Assembly (NCBI RefSeq): GCF_014641595.1
Contig: NZ_BMIA01000008.1
Coordinates: 1 to 64,000 of the forward strand
Origin: Dyadobacter endophyticus
GTDB lineage: Bacteria > Bacteroidota > Bacteroidia > Cytophagales > Spirosomataceae
Direction: 5' to 3'
Length of the DNA stretch: 64,000 bases
The notes under the pieces are model-generated. The model was not told the origin of the DNA. It saw only the letters and a program-made list of their open reading frames with translations, and ran no database searches. A program made the position numbers and the translations under genes. Of this stretch, positions 28,077 to 36,548 are shown piece after piece. Position 1 is the first letter of the stretch; each line of letters opens with the position of its first letter.

Positions 28077-28675
28077 TTGTTGAGCGGTTTCGTCCAGAAG
28101 ATCATGGTTTTGGGCGTCGAAACGGACTCCCCGAGATCGGGCCATTCCATGATGCTTTGCAATGCGGGCTCTTGCCGATATCCGCGTTTTAGCCAGAATG
28201 CATCGTTTGAGCGATAGCCGGCGGGTTTAAGCGGATGATTTTCGCCCCTGTCCACGGAGCAGAAACAGCAGGTTTTGACGCCGCCCAGGCTTCGTGCATG
28301 CGCCTCGCGCTCGTCGAAAAAGCGATGACCGAGCCCTAACCCCCGGTAAGCCGGCAAAAGAATGCTTTCGCCAAAATAGCAGATGGCGCCTGCATCGAAC
28401 TCCGCGTCTTCAAAAGGCTTGCGGATTTCGGCCGTTTCGTCTTTCAGCGGAATGCACGTCGTAGCGCCAATCATCGTATTGCCGTCGTAAACGGCAAAAA
28501 GGAAAGAATGCCCCGATTGCAGGTAAGTCTGCAAATAGCCCTTTTCATATTCCACACTACCTTCATACAAATAGGGATAGTCCCTGAAAACGGCAATGCG
28601 GAGGCGGGCCAGGTCGTCAAAAACGTCCGCAATCCTCTCCCCGGTTTTTTGTACAAAGGTCAGTTGGGCAGTCAT
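28073..28675 (-). CDS. GNAT-family N-acetyltransferase (200 aa)
   Basis: The acetyl-CoA binding motif of the GNAT fold is LLPAYRGLGLGHRFF (about 105-119), an R/Q-x-x-G-x-G/A type loop, preceded by the ICYFGESIL strand. Family length is typical. The acceptor is unknown. The ATG overlaps the stop of the SnoaL-like gene and its own stop overlaps the nitrilase start, both as ATGA, so the three genes are translated together. The combination of acyl transfer and amide hydrolysis hints at modification of one small amine, which is only inference. Confidence 0.85.
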   Translation of the reverse strand: MTAQLTFVQKTGERIADVFDDLARLRIAVFRDYPYLYEGSVEYEKGYLQTYLQSGHSFLFAVYDGNTMIGATTCIPLKDETAEIRKPFEDAEFDAGAICYFGESILLPAYRGLGLGHRFFDEREAHARSLGGVKTCCFCSVDRGENHPLKPAGYRSNDAFWLKRGYRQEPALQSIMEWPDLGESVSTPKTMIFWTKPLNK

Positions 28676-29076
28676 GGTCGCGATACGAGCTCGATCCAGA
28701 GCGGCAGGTTATAATAGGTCGTTACCCGGCTGATTTTGCCGTCGGTCACTTCGAGGAATGCTCCGGCAGGCAGCACATAGGATTGCCCGTGCGCTTCGGG
28801 AAGGCCTTCTTCCGCCTGCTTATAAATGCCGTTCACGACGAATTCTACGGCAACGCGTTTATCCTGCGGTTCAGAGAAAAACACCATGTCGGTGAGCGTT
28901 TCTTCGTAGGCTTCATCCATTTTTTGAAGAAATGCGGTAAACTTTTCCAATCCTATGCGCACGTCGCCCTGGTTGGCCTCGTGTCTTACTTCGGGGTGTA
29001 GCAGCGCGAGCATGCCTTTCCAGTTTCTGGCGTTGAAGGCTGCATAATATTGCTGTACGGTTTCTAGTGCAGTCAT
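28672..29076 (-). CDS. SnoaL-like / NTF2-fold protein (134 aa)
   Basis: The sequence has the NTF2/SnoaL cone fold pattern: TVQQYYAAFNARNWKGMLAL at the start, then HPEVRHEANQGD and a C-terminal beta part with FLEVTDGKISRVTTYYN. Relatives include steroid isomerases, polyketide cyclases and pure binding proteins, so activity cannot be called. It sits 15 bases after the 136-aa gene and overlaps the GNAT gene by four bases. Confidence 0.85.
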   Translation of the reverse strand: MTALETVQQYYAAFNARNWKGMLALLHPEVRHEANQGDVRIGLEKFTAFLQKMDEAYEETLTDMVFFSEPQDKRVAVEFVVNGIYKQAEEGLPEAHGQSYVLPAGAFLEVTDGKISRVTTYYNLPLWIELVSRP

Positions 29077-29091
29077 TTTTTGGGTATTTGT

Positions 29092-29502
29092 TTAAAAGCT
29101 TTTTGGGGTAAGATCCAGCGAAACCTGGCCATTTGCGTCCTTTCGATAGATTGCGAGACAATTAGGAGAGAATCTCGGATCGAAATGCGGCTCATTGGCA
29201 ACCAGGCTGCTTGGGACGGGCTTTGCGGCATTGAAAAAGTAGACCGTTGTGGTGCCATATTTGGTATACGGCATCAGATCGCCGTATTTGAGCATATCCT
29301 TCGAAAGCGTGTCCTGCACACTCACGGCATATATCCGTACGATCGGCCCTGTATTATTTTCATTCCGATACAGTGCCACTTCCCGGAAGCCGCCTTTCAG
29401 ATCGGCTACGGTGGGCTGCGATGTGGAATCGTAGACGATATAGCCTATAATAAGCGCCAGGACGAGCAGCAGCAGGTTCTTCTTGTTTTTTAATAGCATC
29501 AT
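29092..29502 (-). CDS. Membrane-anchored protein, unknown function (136 aa)
   Basis: I chose the ATG at 29502, which gives MMLLKNKKNLLLLVLALIIG, a single N-terminal transmembrane anchor. A longer open frame to 29583 would overlap the upstream gene. The remaining 110 residues are a small periplasmic domain with no recognised family. It lies 16 bases downstream of the GT-C-like gene. The two may act together at the membrane, but nothing in the sequence states how. Confidence 0.65.
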   Translation of the reverse strand: MMLLKNKKNLLLLVLALIIGYIVYDSTSQPTVADLKGGFREVALYRNENNTGPIVRIYAVSVQDTLSKDMLKYGDLMPYTKYGTTTVYFFNAAKPVPSSLVANEPHFDPRFSPNCLAIYRKDANGQVSLDLTPKSF

Positions 29503-29518
29503 AAACTGTTGAATAGGA

Positions 29519-31516
29519 TCATTTGGACGGAACATACAGCCACTTACCATCACTTTCCACCGTAAGCCCATAGGTTTTTCCATGGTAACTAAATCCCGGC
29601 CCTTCGCTTTTCTCGGCGATGATCACATCCGGCTGAAATGCAGGACCTTCCAATACCTTCGACGCGTTGCCGACGAGCACATGGGCAAATTCCCGTCCGG
29701 GTTTTTGCAAAAAAAACTGGTAGGCGTAGTCGAAACTGGCTTCCGTAAAAATGAAACCGATTTTTTGCGGATTGAGTGCGTTCACGCGTTGTAAAAGTGC
29801 TTCGGAGGCAGGCCAGTGATCCCCCCAGAATAACCGACCCGGGTTAGCGTGCAGGACGCTTTCCTGTTTGAGGTTCAGGTTGGCGCCATCTATCCGAACG
29901 TTCAGATGCAATCCGGAATTGATTGGGGGAAATATTTCTTCAAAAAACCATTTTGTGGAAAGCAGCGGATGGGCCGAGCTGAGCAATGCAAATGGCAGCG
30001 CCGCCGCCCAGAGTAAAAAAGGGAGCAATCTGGCTGTCCATGCGGGCACAATGGTACCGAAGGTAAGGCCCACAATGGGTGCGGCCAGGAGGAAGAACGG
30101 AATATGTAGCCGGGAGCCGTAGGTCTGATAACTGATAAAAAAGCAGAATATCAGAATGCTTAGAAAAGTAAGCCAGCCATACCATTTGGCGGCTCTGGGC
30201 AAGCGTGCAAAAAGCAGGAGCGGAATGCTCAGAAAGACGAGCCAGATGCCGAAAAAATTATGAGCAAAATCCTCATTGAAATTCAGCTTGTTCATTTTAA
30301 ATGGCATTCCTAGGCGCGGTATATCGAGGGGAACTCCCATCGCTCCGTGAAGATTTTTGAGCTGGCCGAGGAGAAAATCGTTGTACCGGTTGCCGGGCGA
30401 CACGAAGCCGAGATGTAGAAAAACGTGCTTGCTGACGGACGAAACATAATCCGCCGGCCCGGTAAAGGTATTTTTATTGCCCGCACTGATCGTCCCGACG
30501 GGCGACCCGAAGATTTCGTACGTACGGTACCAGTAGGGCACATTTAGCGCAAGCGTAAGGATCAGCGAAGCGGCTACGAATCCGGCCGTGTGTTTTCGGA
30601 GCGACGGTCGCCGAAATGCCGGCTTTTGCACCGTGGAAATCAGCAGGTATCCGCCGAACGGGAGCGCGTAGAAGAGAAATGTCCCCTTGGTCATCATACC
30701 CACCGCGCAGCATAGCGGAATGAGGTAAAGGCTTGTGAGGCGGTTATTTTGGGTATAGTCAAAAGCAAAAAATGCTGTGGCAAGGATAAAAAAGGCTACT
30801 ACAAGGTCATTCTGTGTCGTCATCGATTCCAGAACGACGATCGGCAGCGTGGCGGCAAAGCACAAGCCTATCCGAAGTGCGGCAAGTGATTTTGAAAAAA
30901 GCCGGATAATCATCGAAATCAATGCCAGTATCCCGGCCAGACAACTCCATTGCAAAAGCTGAAAATAGCGCTCCGAGCCCGAAAGCAGGAACGTGTGCAG
31001 GTGAACGTATTCCGAAAACGGGCTGAACGAGATCGAACGCTCGATGTGCGACGCGTAATGCGCCACATTTCCCTGCTGTATCCAATAACCCAGCCGGCTA
31101 AGGTGGTAGCTGAGGGAATCCTGGTTGTTTGGGATAGCCATGACAGCGACTATCCCTGTAATCAAGGAGAGCACCGCCAGCATGATGACCGTCCACGGAC
31201 CAAGCTCCCTGTAAAAGTTACGCGTGCTATCGAGCCAGGGCTGTGCTAGCGACCCGAAGGTCATATCGCGAGCGCTTTTTAGTTTCAACCAGGTTGCGCA
31301 CAGGGCAGCATTGAATACCATCCAACCCGCCGTAACGGCGAAGCGGTTGATCAGGTTGAACAATCCTAAAACCTCGGTGCTGATGGCAATGAATAAGAAA
31401 ACGAGAATGGCGGCGGAAATCAGCGAACGGCGAAAAGACTGGTCCGCCTCTCTGTAAAATACCACATAACAATTGGCTGTGGCCAGCACCATCGCCGTTG
31501 GGATCAAAAGGATCAT
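29519..31516 (-). CDS. Polytopic membrane protein, GT-C glycosyltransferase-like (665 aa)
   Basis: About ten to twelve hydrophobic segments cover the first 500 residues, followed by a soluble C-terminal part of about 150 residues. After the third or fourth segment the loop reads NNQDSLSYHLSRLGYW, with an acidic residue at the position typical of GT-C (PMT/ArnT, family 39-like) transferases that use lipid-linked sugars. The organisation fits such an enzyme, but no close family is recognised. It lies 66 bases after the ABC ATPase gene and could be on the same transcript. Confidence 0.7.
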   Translation of the reverse strand: MILLIPTAMVLATANCYVVFYREADQSFRRSLISAAILVFLFIAISTEVLGLFNLINRFAVTAGWMVFNAALCATWLKLKSARDMTFGSLAQPWLDSTRNFYRELGPWTVIMLAVLSLITGIVAVMAIPNNQDSLSYHLSRLGYWIQQGNVAHYASHIERSISFSPFSEYVHLHTFLLSGSERYFQLLQWSCLAGILALISMIIRLFSKSLAALRIGLCFAATLPIVVLESMTTQNDLVVAFFILATAFFAFDYTQNNRLTSLYLIPLCCAVGMMTKGTFLFYALPFGGYLLISTVQKPAFRRPSLRKHTAGFVAASLILTLALNVPYWYRTYEIFGSPVGTISAGNKNTFTGPADYVSSVSKHVFLHLGFVSPGNRYNDFLLGQLKNLHGAMGVPLDIPRLGMPFKMNKLNFNEDFAHNFFGIWLVFLSIPLLLFARLPRAAKWYGWLTFLSILIFCFFISYQTYGSRLHIPFFLLAAPIVGLTFGTIVPAWTARLLPFLLWAAALPFALLSSAHPLLSTKWFFEEIFPPINSGLHLNVRIDGANLNLKQESVLHANPGRLFWGDHWPASEALLQRVNALNPQKIGFIFTEASFDYAYQFFLQKPGREFAHVLVGNASKVLEGPAFQPDVIIAEKSEGPGFSYHGKTYGLTVESDGKWLYVPSK

Positions 31517-31582
31517 ACGTAAGAAAAGTCCTGTTCGGCAAATACGAACCGCAAACTAACTATTTCGTCGTAAAGAACCGCA

Positions 31583-32629
31583 TTAGCTCGCTGCGGATCG
31601 GCCGTGGGAGGGGAAAAGAAGGTGCATTTGCACAATAAGCGCCTGAACCGAAGAAACTTTGAAAGTCTGGTTTTGGAAGATTATTTCGGCCTCAAAACCA
31701 TTTTTAGCGTCTGCGACCCGGATGAGGCAAGGCGCATCCCGGTACCTGCTGATCCCGAGCCCTTCCCTTTGCAACGCCCGTTTTGCCCAGAAAAGCGGAC
31801 CTTCCGGGCCTTCGAGGTAAATCTGGGCATTGTCCAGCGGCTGATGAATGATGAACGTGCCGGTAGCGCGGTCGAAAGAAAAGCTATTGCGGGCAAATGT
31901 GGCTTCAAATGCGCCGCTCAGTACGAGATCTTCGGGTAATCCTGCCAGAAGGGTGCCATCGGGGTGCATTAGCCAGAGCTCGTCGGCGGTTTGCAATGCA
32001 AGGTCCAGCTCGTGCGTACTGAGCAGGATCGCCTTGCGCGTGGCACGTGCAAGCGTGTGCAAGAGGCGCATCATTTCAACGCGGTTCGGGAGGTCAAGAT
32101 GAGCTGTCGGTTCATCGAGCAGGATCACCGGCGTGTCCTGCGCAAGCGCGCGGGCGAGCATTACCTTTTGCCTTTCGCCGTCGCTCAGTTGATGCATATG
32201 GCGGTCAAGCAGCAGGCTGATGCCGGTTTGTTCAATACTTTGGGCTATTTTGAAATGATCTTTCTTCGTGAGCGATCCCAGCCAGCCGGTGTAAGGTGTG
32301 CGTCCCAATGCGACGACTTCGCGGGCTGTGAGGTTACCCGCCTCGATCCGGTCGGTCAACACGAGACTGAGTTTTTGGGCGAGCTCGGCGGGTTTCAAAG
32401 TGCCCAGCTGGCGGTCATCGATCATTATTTCGCCTGACAATGCCGGTTGCAGGCCGCTCAGCGTACGCATTAAAGTAGATTTGCCCGCACCGTTCGACCC
32501 CAGCAGACATACCATATTGCCAGCCCGGAGCTGTATGTTCAGTCCCGTCGCAACGGTTCGTGCCGCGCCGGACGACCGGTAACCGATCGCTAGTGAGCGG
32601 GTTTCTACGATGGCCTTATGATTGTTCAT
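31583..32629 (-). CDS. ABC transporter ATP-binding protein, iron/cobalamin type (348 aa)
   Basis: The ATPase of an importer in the FecE/BtuD family. Walker A is GSNGAGKST (44-52), the signature LSDGERQK starts at 148, Walker B is VILLDE (168-173) and the switch His lies in STHELDL. A C-terminal extension of about 90 residues after the ATPase core has no assigned function and is longer than usual. The ATG overlaps the permease stop by four bases (ATGA), so the two are coupled. The extension may sense substrate or bind a regulator. Confidence 0.9.
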   Translation of the reverse strand: MNNHKAIVETRSLAIGYRSSGAARTVATGLNIQLRAGNMVCLLGSNGAGKSTLMRTLSGLQPALSGEIMIDDRQLGTLKPAELAQKLSLVLTDRIEAGNLTAREVVALGRTPYTGWLGSLTKKDHFKIAQSIEQTGISLLLDRHMHQLSDGERQKVMLARALAQDTPVILLDEPTAHLDLPNRVEMMRLLHTLARATRKAILLSTHELDLALQTADELWLMHPDGTLLAGLPEDLVLSGAFEATFARNSFSFDRATGTFIIHQPLDNAQIYLEGPEGPLFWAKRALQREGLGISRYRDAPCLIRVADAKNGFEAEIIFQNQTFKVSSVQALIVQMHLLFPSHGRSAAS

Positions 32630-33678
32630 GAAAATGAGGAACGGAGGTTATTGCGCCTGATAATAATCCATATTACCACCGGAGCACCAAGGAGGGATGT
32701 CACGACGTTGATCGGGATTACGGTTTGCGTGCCGGGAAGCTGCGCGATGACGTCGCAGAGCAGGAGCAATACAGTGCCGGTGAGACAAGCCGCCGGAATG
32801 AGCATCCGGTGGTTGGATGTTCCCAGCAGGGAGCGGGTGATGTGCGGTATAGCAATGCCTACGAAGCCGATAGGCCCGCAGAAGGCAGTTACGCTGCCGG
32901 TAAGCAAGCTTGTGCTGAGCATGATCAGCAGGCGCGTCCGCCCGACGGTGAGCCCCATACTTCTCGCATAATTTTCACCCAATAATAACGCATTGAGCGA
33001 TTTGGAAGAAGCGAATGCAAGCAGCAGACCAGCCACGACAACACCCGATAGTACATATAAATGGTAGCCCGTAACACCGCCCAGCGACCCGAACGTCCAC
33101 ATAATGTATTCCTGTAACTGCTCGGGCTGACTGAAATATTGCCAGATGCTGATGATCGATAGCGTAATGGTGCCGATCATGACGCCCACGATGAGCAGGA
33201 TCACATTGTCGCGGATACGCCCGGCAATGAGGAGAATGAGCCCTAAAACCCCGGCCGACCCCAGCGAAGCCATCCCGATGATAAGCCAGCTTCCTGTAAT
33301 CCCCAATTGGCTTATCGCATACATACTCGCGCTGCCGCCGCCTGCTAGCATTACTGCCGCTACGCCCAGGCCCGCACCTGCGGTAATGCCGAGCTCCGAA
33401 GGTCCGGCCAGCGGGTTGCGGAAAAGTGTTTGCATTTGTAACCCGCTCACGGAGAGTCCGCAGCCGGCAAGGATAGCGGTAATGGATTTAGGTAAACGTA
33501 TTTTTTCAATGATAAAAAGCCAGGCGCGGTTTTCTGATTCGCCTGTTGTGACGATCCGGAATACCTCTTTGAATGGAATCGCCACCGAGCCCAGCATAAT
33601 ATCCAGGCAGAACAGGGTGACTGCCAGAATCCCCAGAAAAAGCAATGCCCAGCTTCTGTTTTGAATAGGCTGCATCAT
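32626..33678 (-). CDS. FecCD-family ABC permease (350 aa)
   Basis: An inner-membrane permease of the FecCD/BtuC type with about ten transmembrane segments. Family landmarks are LPKSITAILAGCGLSVSGLQ, LFRNPLAGPSELGITAGAG and, late in the protein, GPIGFVGIAIPHITR, the ATPase contact loop. It overlaps both the binding-protein gene and the ATPase gene by four bases. The substrate could be a ferric siderophore, haem or cobalamin; the sequence does not settle it. Confidence 0.95.
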   Translation of the reverse strand: MMQPIQNRSWALLFLGILAVTLFCLDIMLGSVAIPFKEVFRIVTTGESENRAWLFIIEKIRLPKSITAILAGCGLSVSGLQMQTLFRNPLAGPSELGITAGAGLGVAAVMLAGGGSASMYAISQLGITGSWLIIGMASLGSAGVLGLILLIAGRIRDNVILLIVGVMIGTITLSIISIWQYFSQPEQLQEYIMWTFGSLGGVTGYHLYVLSGVVVAGLLLAFASSKSLNALLLGENYARSMGLTVGRTRLLIMLSTSLLTGSVTAFCGPIGFVGIAIPHITRSLLGTSNHRMLIPAACLTGTVLLLLCDVIAQLPGTQTVIPINVVTSLLGAPVVIWIIIRRNNLRSSFS

Positions 33679-34844
33679 TGCGGAAGCTGTTTGTAGTAAA
33701 CCAATTGATGGTCCGGGAGCAGGTCGGGATGGAAGATACGGATCATGTCGGCCAGTACTGTGTGCGGATTCACACTACCCGATTCGAAGAAGTCGTTAGA
33801 GCCCTGGTCGCTTATGAGGCGGTTGTAGCTGTACACCCTGCCTGTTTGAGTTGCCTTGAAGTCGGCGTAGCGGGGATCCTGTGCTATGATGCTTCTTCGC
33901 GTGTCGCGGCTGTCGAAACCGACATTGAGCCAGTATTCCGCTTGCAGGGCGAAAGGATATACAGCTTCAAAGCTGAGGGGAAGGCTGCCCGTCGCGGGGG
34001 AATCGTGCCAATGATAGTCGGCGCCGGCGTCGTCGAAGAACCGGGCCATGTAACTATTCCCGGCAGGCATGAACCATGCGTCCTTGGTATTCATTCCGGA
34101 AAGTACCGTGGGCTTTTTTGTCGCTTTCCGGGCAAGCGTCGAGAGGCGTTCATATTCTGTTTCCACTTGTGCAAATTTTTTGTTGACAAGCCCTTCCTTA
34201 TCGAGCAATGCAGCCATGAGTTTCACCCATTCGGCACGGGCAAGGGGCGTTTGCTCCACCCATTCCGAATTGATCATGACAGGTATACCGGCTTCCCTCA
34301 GCGTGCGGTAATGATCCATTTTTCCGCCGGGGTTACCGACTGTCATTACGAGGTCGGGCCGCATTTCGATCACCTTCTCGTCATTCAGGCCTTGGTCGCG
34401 ACCTACTTCCGCTATTTTTCCAGCCTTGATCAATTCGATAACCTTCGGCGAATACACGTATTGCAAGCTGCCAAGGCCGGTGAGTACATTCTCGGCATCC
34501 AGAAACCCCAGCAGGCCGATGTGCATCGACGACATCGCCGCCAGACTTTTTACTGGTATCTCGATGCGCTGCGCGTGCGAATAATCAGCGGGCGTAACGG
34601 CTCCTTTTCTTTGAAGAATATATTGTAAAGTATCGCCCTGTCCGCCAAAAGGATTGATAATGCTCACCAGCTTAAAATCTTTGAAATACCTTATTCCAAA
34701 TCCCCGTGCATGATGTATTTCGGTTTTAACAAATTGGGTGACGGTATCGGCAGCGGCCGACTGCTCTTTCTGCTCGTTTCCGGATGGTGTACAGCCGTGG
34801 ATGAGCAAGGTCAGCAGGATGAGCAGATAGGGGAGTTTGGACAT
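33675..34844 (-). CDS. Periplasmic-binding lipoprotein for iron/cobalamin import (389 aa)
   Basis: A lipoprotein signal with acceptor Cys18 (LLIHGC) precedes a two-lobed helical-backbone (TroA/FecB-like) binding protein: PDLVMTVGNPGG and IPVMINSEW mark the first lobe and VLSGMNTKDAWFMPAGNSYM the second. It delivers substrate to the FecCD permease encoded downstream with an ATGA overlap. The operon starts here, behind a near-perfect palindrome at 34861-34880 that overlaps the putative promoter. A TonB receptor 20 kb away (54542-56491) could be the outer-membrane partner, which is speculative. Confidence 0.9.
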   Translation of the reverse strand: MSKLPYLLILLTLLIHGCTPSGNEQKEQSAAADTVTQFVKTEIHHARGFGIRYFKDFKLVSIINPFGGQGDTLQYILQRKGAVTPADYSHAQRIEIPVKSLAAMSSMHIGLLGFLDAENVLTGLGSLQYVYSPKVIELIKAGKIAEVGRDQGLNDEKVIEMRPDLVMTVGNPGGKMDHYRTLREAGIPVMINSEWVEQTPLARAEWVKLMAALLDKEGLVNKKFAQVETEYERLSTLARKATKKPTVLSGMNTKDAWFMPAGNSYMARFFDDAGADYHWHDSPATGSLPLSFEAVYPFALQAEYWLNVGFDSRDTRRSIIAQDPRYADFKATQTGRVYSYNRLISDQGSNDFFESGSVNPHTVLADMIRIFHPDLLPDHQLVYYKQLPQ

Positions 34845-34860
34845 TGCTGGTAATGAGTGA

Positions 34861-34880
34861 TTGAGTCAAATTTGGCTCAA
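34861..34880. promoter_or_regulatory. 20-bp near-perfect palindrome, putative operator
   Basis: The sequence TTGAG-T-CAAATTTG-G-CTCAA is symmetric except for one base pair. It lies 17-36 bases upstream of the binding-lipoprotein ATG and overlaps the end of the -7 element at 34878-34885. This is the position expected for a repressor that responds to the transported metal or cofactor. Confidence 0.55.
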
Positions 34881-35269
34881 ATATAGTTCAGCATTTGCTT
34901 GACACCATTCATTCCTTTCTGCATTGTATCCACCGACCGGGTGCCGTGATAGTAACCAGCGAGATGCAATTCATCATAGACACTGGCAAGTATTCTTAGA
35001 AGTTTTTTGTCATACTTTCTCAACCGTGTCATATAATCCTCAATACTCTTTGGCTTGGTAAAATGAATTCCTTCCTTTTGCCGGAGATATTCATCCAGAA
35101 TAAGCAATGCAGCCGAATAGGCCGTACCTGCCGCCATTTTAACATACTTGACATCGGCATAGAGTCCGTCCTTCTTGCCGGCTTTTTCGGTCAGGATCCT
35201 ACGCGCGTTGTCGAGGTAGCGTTCGGCTTCCTGCGCAGGTGTGGAGGAAAGACTGTGTAGTTCTTCCAT
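34877..35269 (-). CDS. Helical protein, DUF5618-like (130 aa)
   Basis: An all-helical small protein: EAERYLDNARRILTEKAG followed by YVKMAAGTAYSAALLILDEY and a tail rich in charged residues. It resembles DUF5618, a HEPN-like family of Bacteroidota proteins, assigned from memory of its appearance. No RNase R-x4-6-H motif is obvious, so toxin activity is not claimed. It is transcribed away from the repair cluster at 35443. Confidence 0.7.
   Translation of the reverse strand: MEELHSLSSTPAQEAERYLDNARRILTEKAGKKDGLYADVKYVKMAAGTAYSAALLILDEYLRQKEGIHFTKPKSIEDYMTRLRKYDKKLLRILASVYDELHLAGYYHGTRSVDTMQKGMNGVKQMLNYI
34878..34885 (-). promoter_or_regulatory. Putative -7 promoter element of the ABC importer operon
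   Basis: On the minus strand this reads TATATTTG, a full match to TAnnTTTG. It lies 34 bases before the ATG, inside the last codons of the neighbouring DUF5618-like gene. No TTG at -33 was found. Confidence 0.45.
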
Positions 35270-35420
35270 AGTGCTGTGTTGGTTTATATTTAACCTTTAT
35301 ACGAACACATTCAAATAAAGTAACATTCAAGTTGCGAATAAATTTCGGAAGGTTTTGTGGCGAGGGTAAAAAGTGAGCGTACAACTGACATTTACAGCCT
35401 GGTTCGCGGGGCATTTGGCA

Positions 35421-35428
35421 TACTTTTG
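35421..35428 (+). promoter_or_regulatory. Putative -7 promoter element of the repair cluster
   Basis: TACTTTTG fits TAnnTTTG and ends 14 bases before the exonuclease ATG at 35443, which predicts a very short leader. No TTG at -33 is present at normal spacing. Confidence 0.4.
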
Positions 35429-35442
35429 ATAAATTCCCGAGT

Positions 35443-36546
35443 ATGCCGAAGCAGCCACTCTTACAATTTACCGGAAAAAGTATCTACTGCGCTGTCGCCG
35501 ATGTCCATATCGATCCGTGGATACCGGTTGGGCGGGCTATCATCACACACGCGCACAGTGATCACGCACGGTGGGGCAGCCGGCATTACCTCGCCCACAA
35601 GGACAGCGAACCCATTTTGCGGCTGCGGCTCGGGCGGGATATTAACCTGCAAACGGTGCGGTACGGCGAGAAATTCATGATCAATGGCGTGAAGTTTTCA
35701 TTGCACCCGGCAGGCCATATTATTGGTTCGGCGCAGGTGAGGGTCGAGTACCAGGGCGAGGTGTGGGTGGCCAGCGGCGATTACAAGCTGGAAGACGACC
35801 ATTTCGCAACGCCTTTTGAGCCGGTGAAATGTAATGTGTTCATCACCGAGTCTACATTTGGACTACCCATCTATAAATGGCAGCCGCAGCAGCAGGTGAT
35901 GTCGGAAATCGACGACTGGTGGGCGCAGAACCGGGCCGATGATAAGGCCAGTGTATTAATGGGCTATTCGCTGGGGAAAATGCAGCGGATTTTGAAAAAC
36001 ATTCAGTTGCAGGACGCTGTAATTTATGCCCACGGGGCCATTTATACCGTGAATGAACGGTTGCGTGAGGCAGGTTTTGGCCTGCCGGAACTTACGCTGG
36101 TGACCAGGGAAACCGACCGTAAACTATTTAAAGGCGCCCTGGTGCTGGCACCGCCGTCTGCGGATGGGACTACGTGGATCAGAAAGTTTGCACCCTATTC
36201 GGTCGGATATTGCTCGGGCTGGATGGCTTTGCGAGGTGCCAAGAACCGCCGGGCGGTCGATCAGGGTTTTGTATTGAGCGACCACGTCGACTGGCCTGAC
36301 CTGAACCGGGCGGTGAAAGAAACCGGTGCTGAAAAAGTATACGTTACGCATGGTTATACCAGCATTTATTCGCGTTGGCTCAATGAAAACGGCATTGAAG
36401 CCGCGGAGGTAAATACAATGTACGGCAATGAGGATGAGAACGAAGAAGAGGAAACCGTGCAGGATGCAGCAGCTGGCCAGGATGCTTACCAGGAGCATAA
36501 ACAGGAACTCGGCGGAGAGGTGAATGCGGACAAAGACGGTTTTTAG
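35443..36546 (+). CDS. Ligase-associated MBL-fold DNA exonuclease (Exo, 367 aa)
   Basis: A metallo-beta-lactamase/beta-CASP nuclease related to mRNA 3'-end processing enzymes. The metal motif HAHSDH is at 36-41, and LHPAGHIIGSAQV and FITESTFG follow in the order expected for the family. Members found beside ATP-dependent DNA ligases and Lhr-Core act as DNA exonucleases in repair. The last 40 residues are acidic and variable. It is the first gene of the cluster, two bases ahead of the ligase gene. Confidence 0.9.
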   Translation: MPKQPLLQFTGKSIYCAVADVHIDPWIPVGRAIITHAHSDHARWGSRHYLAHKDSEPILRLRLGRDINLQTVRYGEKFMINGVKFSLHPAGHIIGSAQVRVEYQGEVWVASGDYKLEDDHFATPFEPVKCNVFITESTFGLPIYKWQPQQQVMSEIDDWWAQNRADDKASVLMGYSLGKMQRILKNIQLQDAVIYAHGAIYTVNERLREAGFGLPELTLVTRETDRKLFKGALVLAPPSADGTTWIRKFAPYSVGYCSGWMALRGAKNRRAVDQGFVLSDHVDWPDLNRAVKETGAEKVYVTHGYTSIYSRWLNENGIEAAEVNTMYGNEDENEEEETVQDAAAGQDAYQEHKQELGGEVNADKDGF

Positions 36547-36548
36547 TT

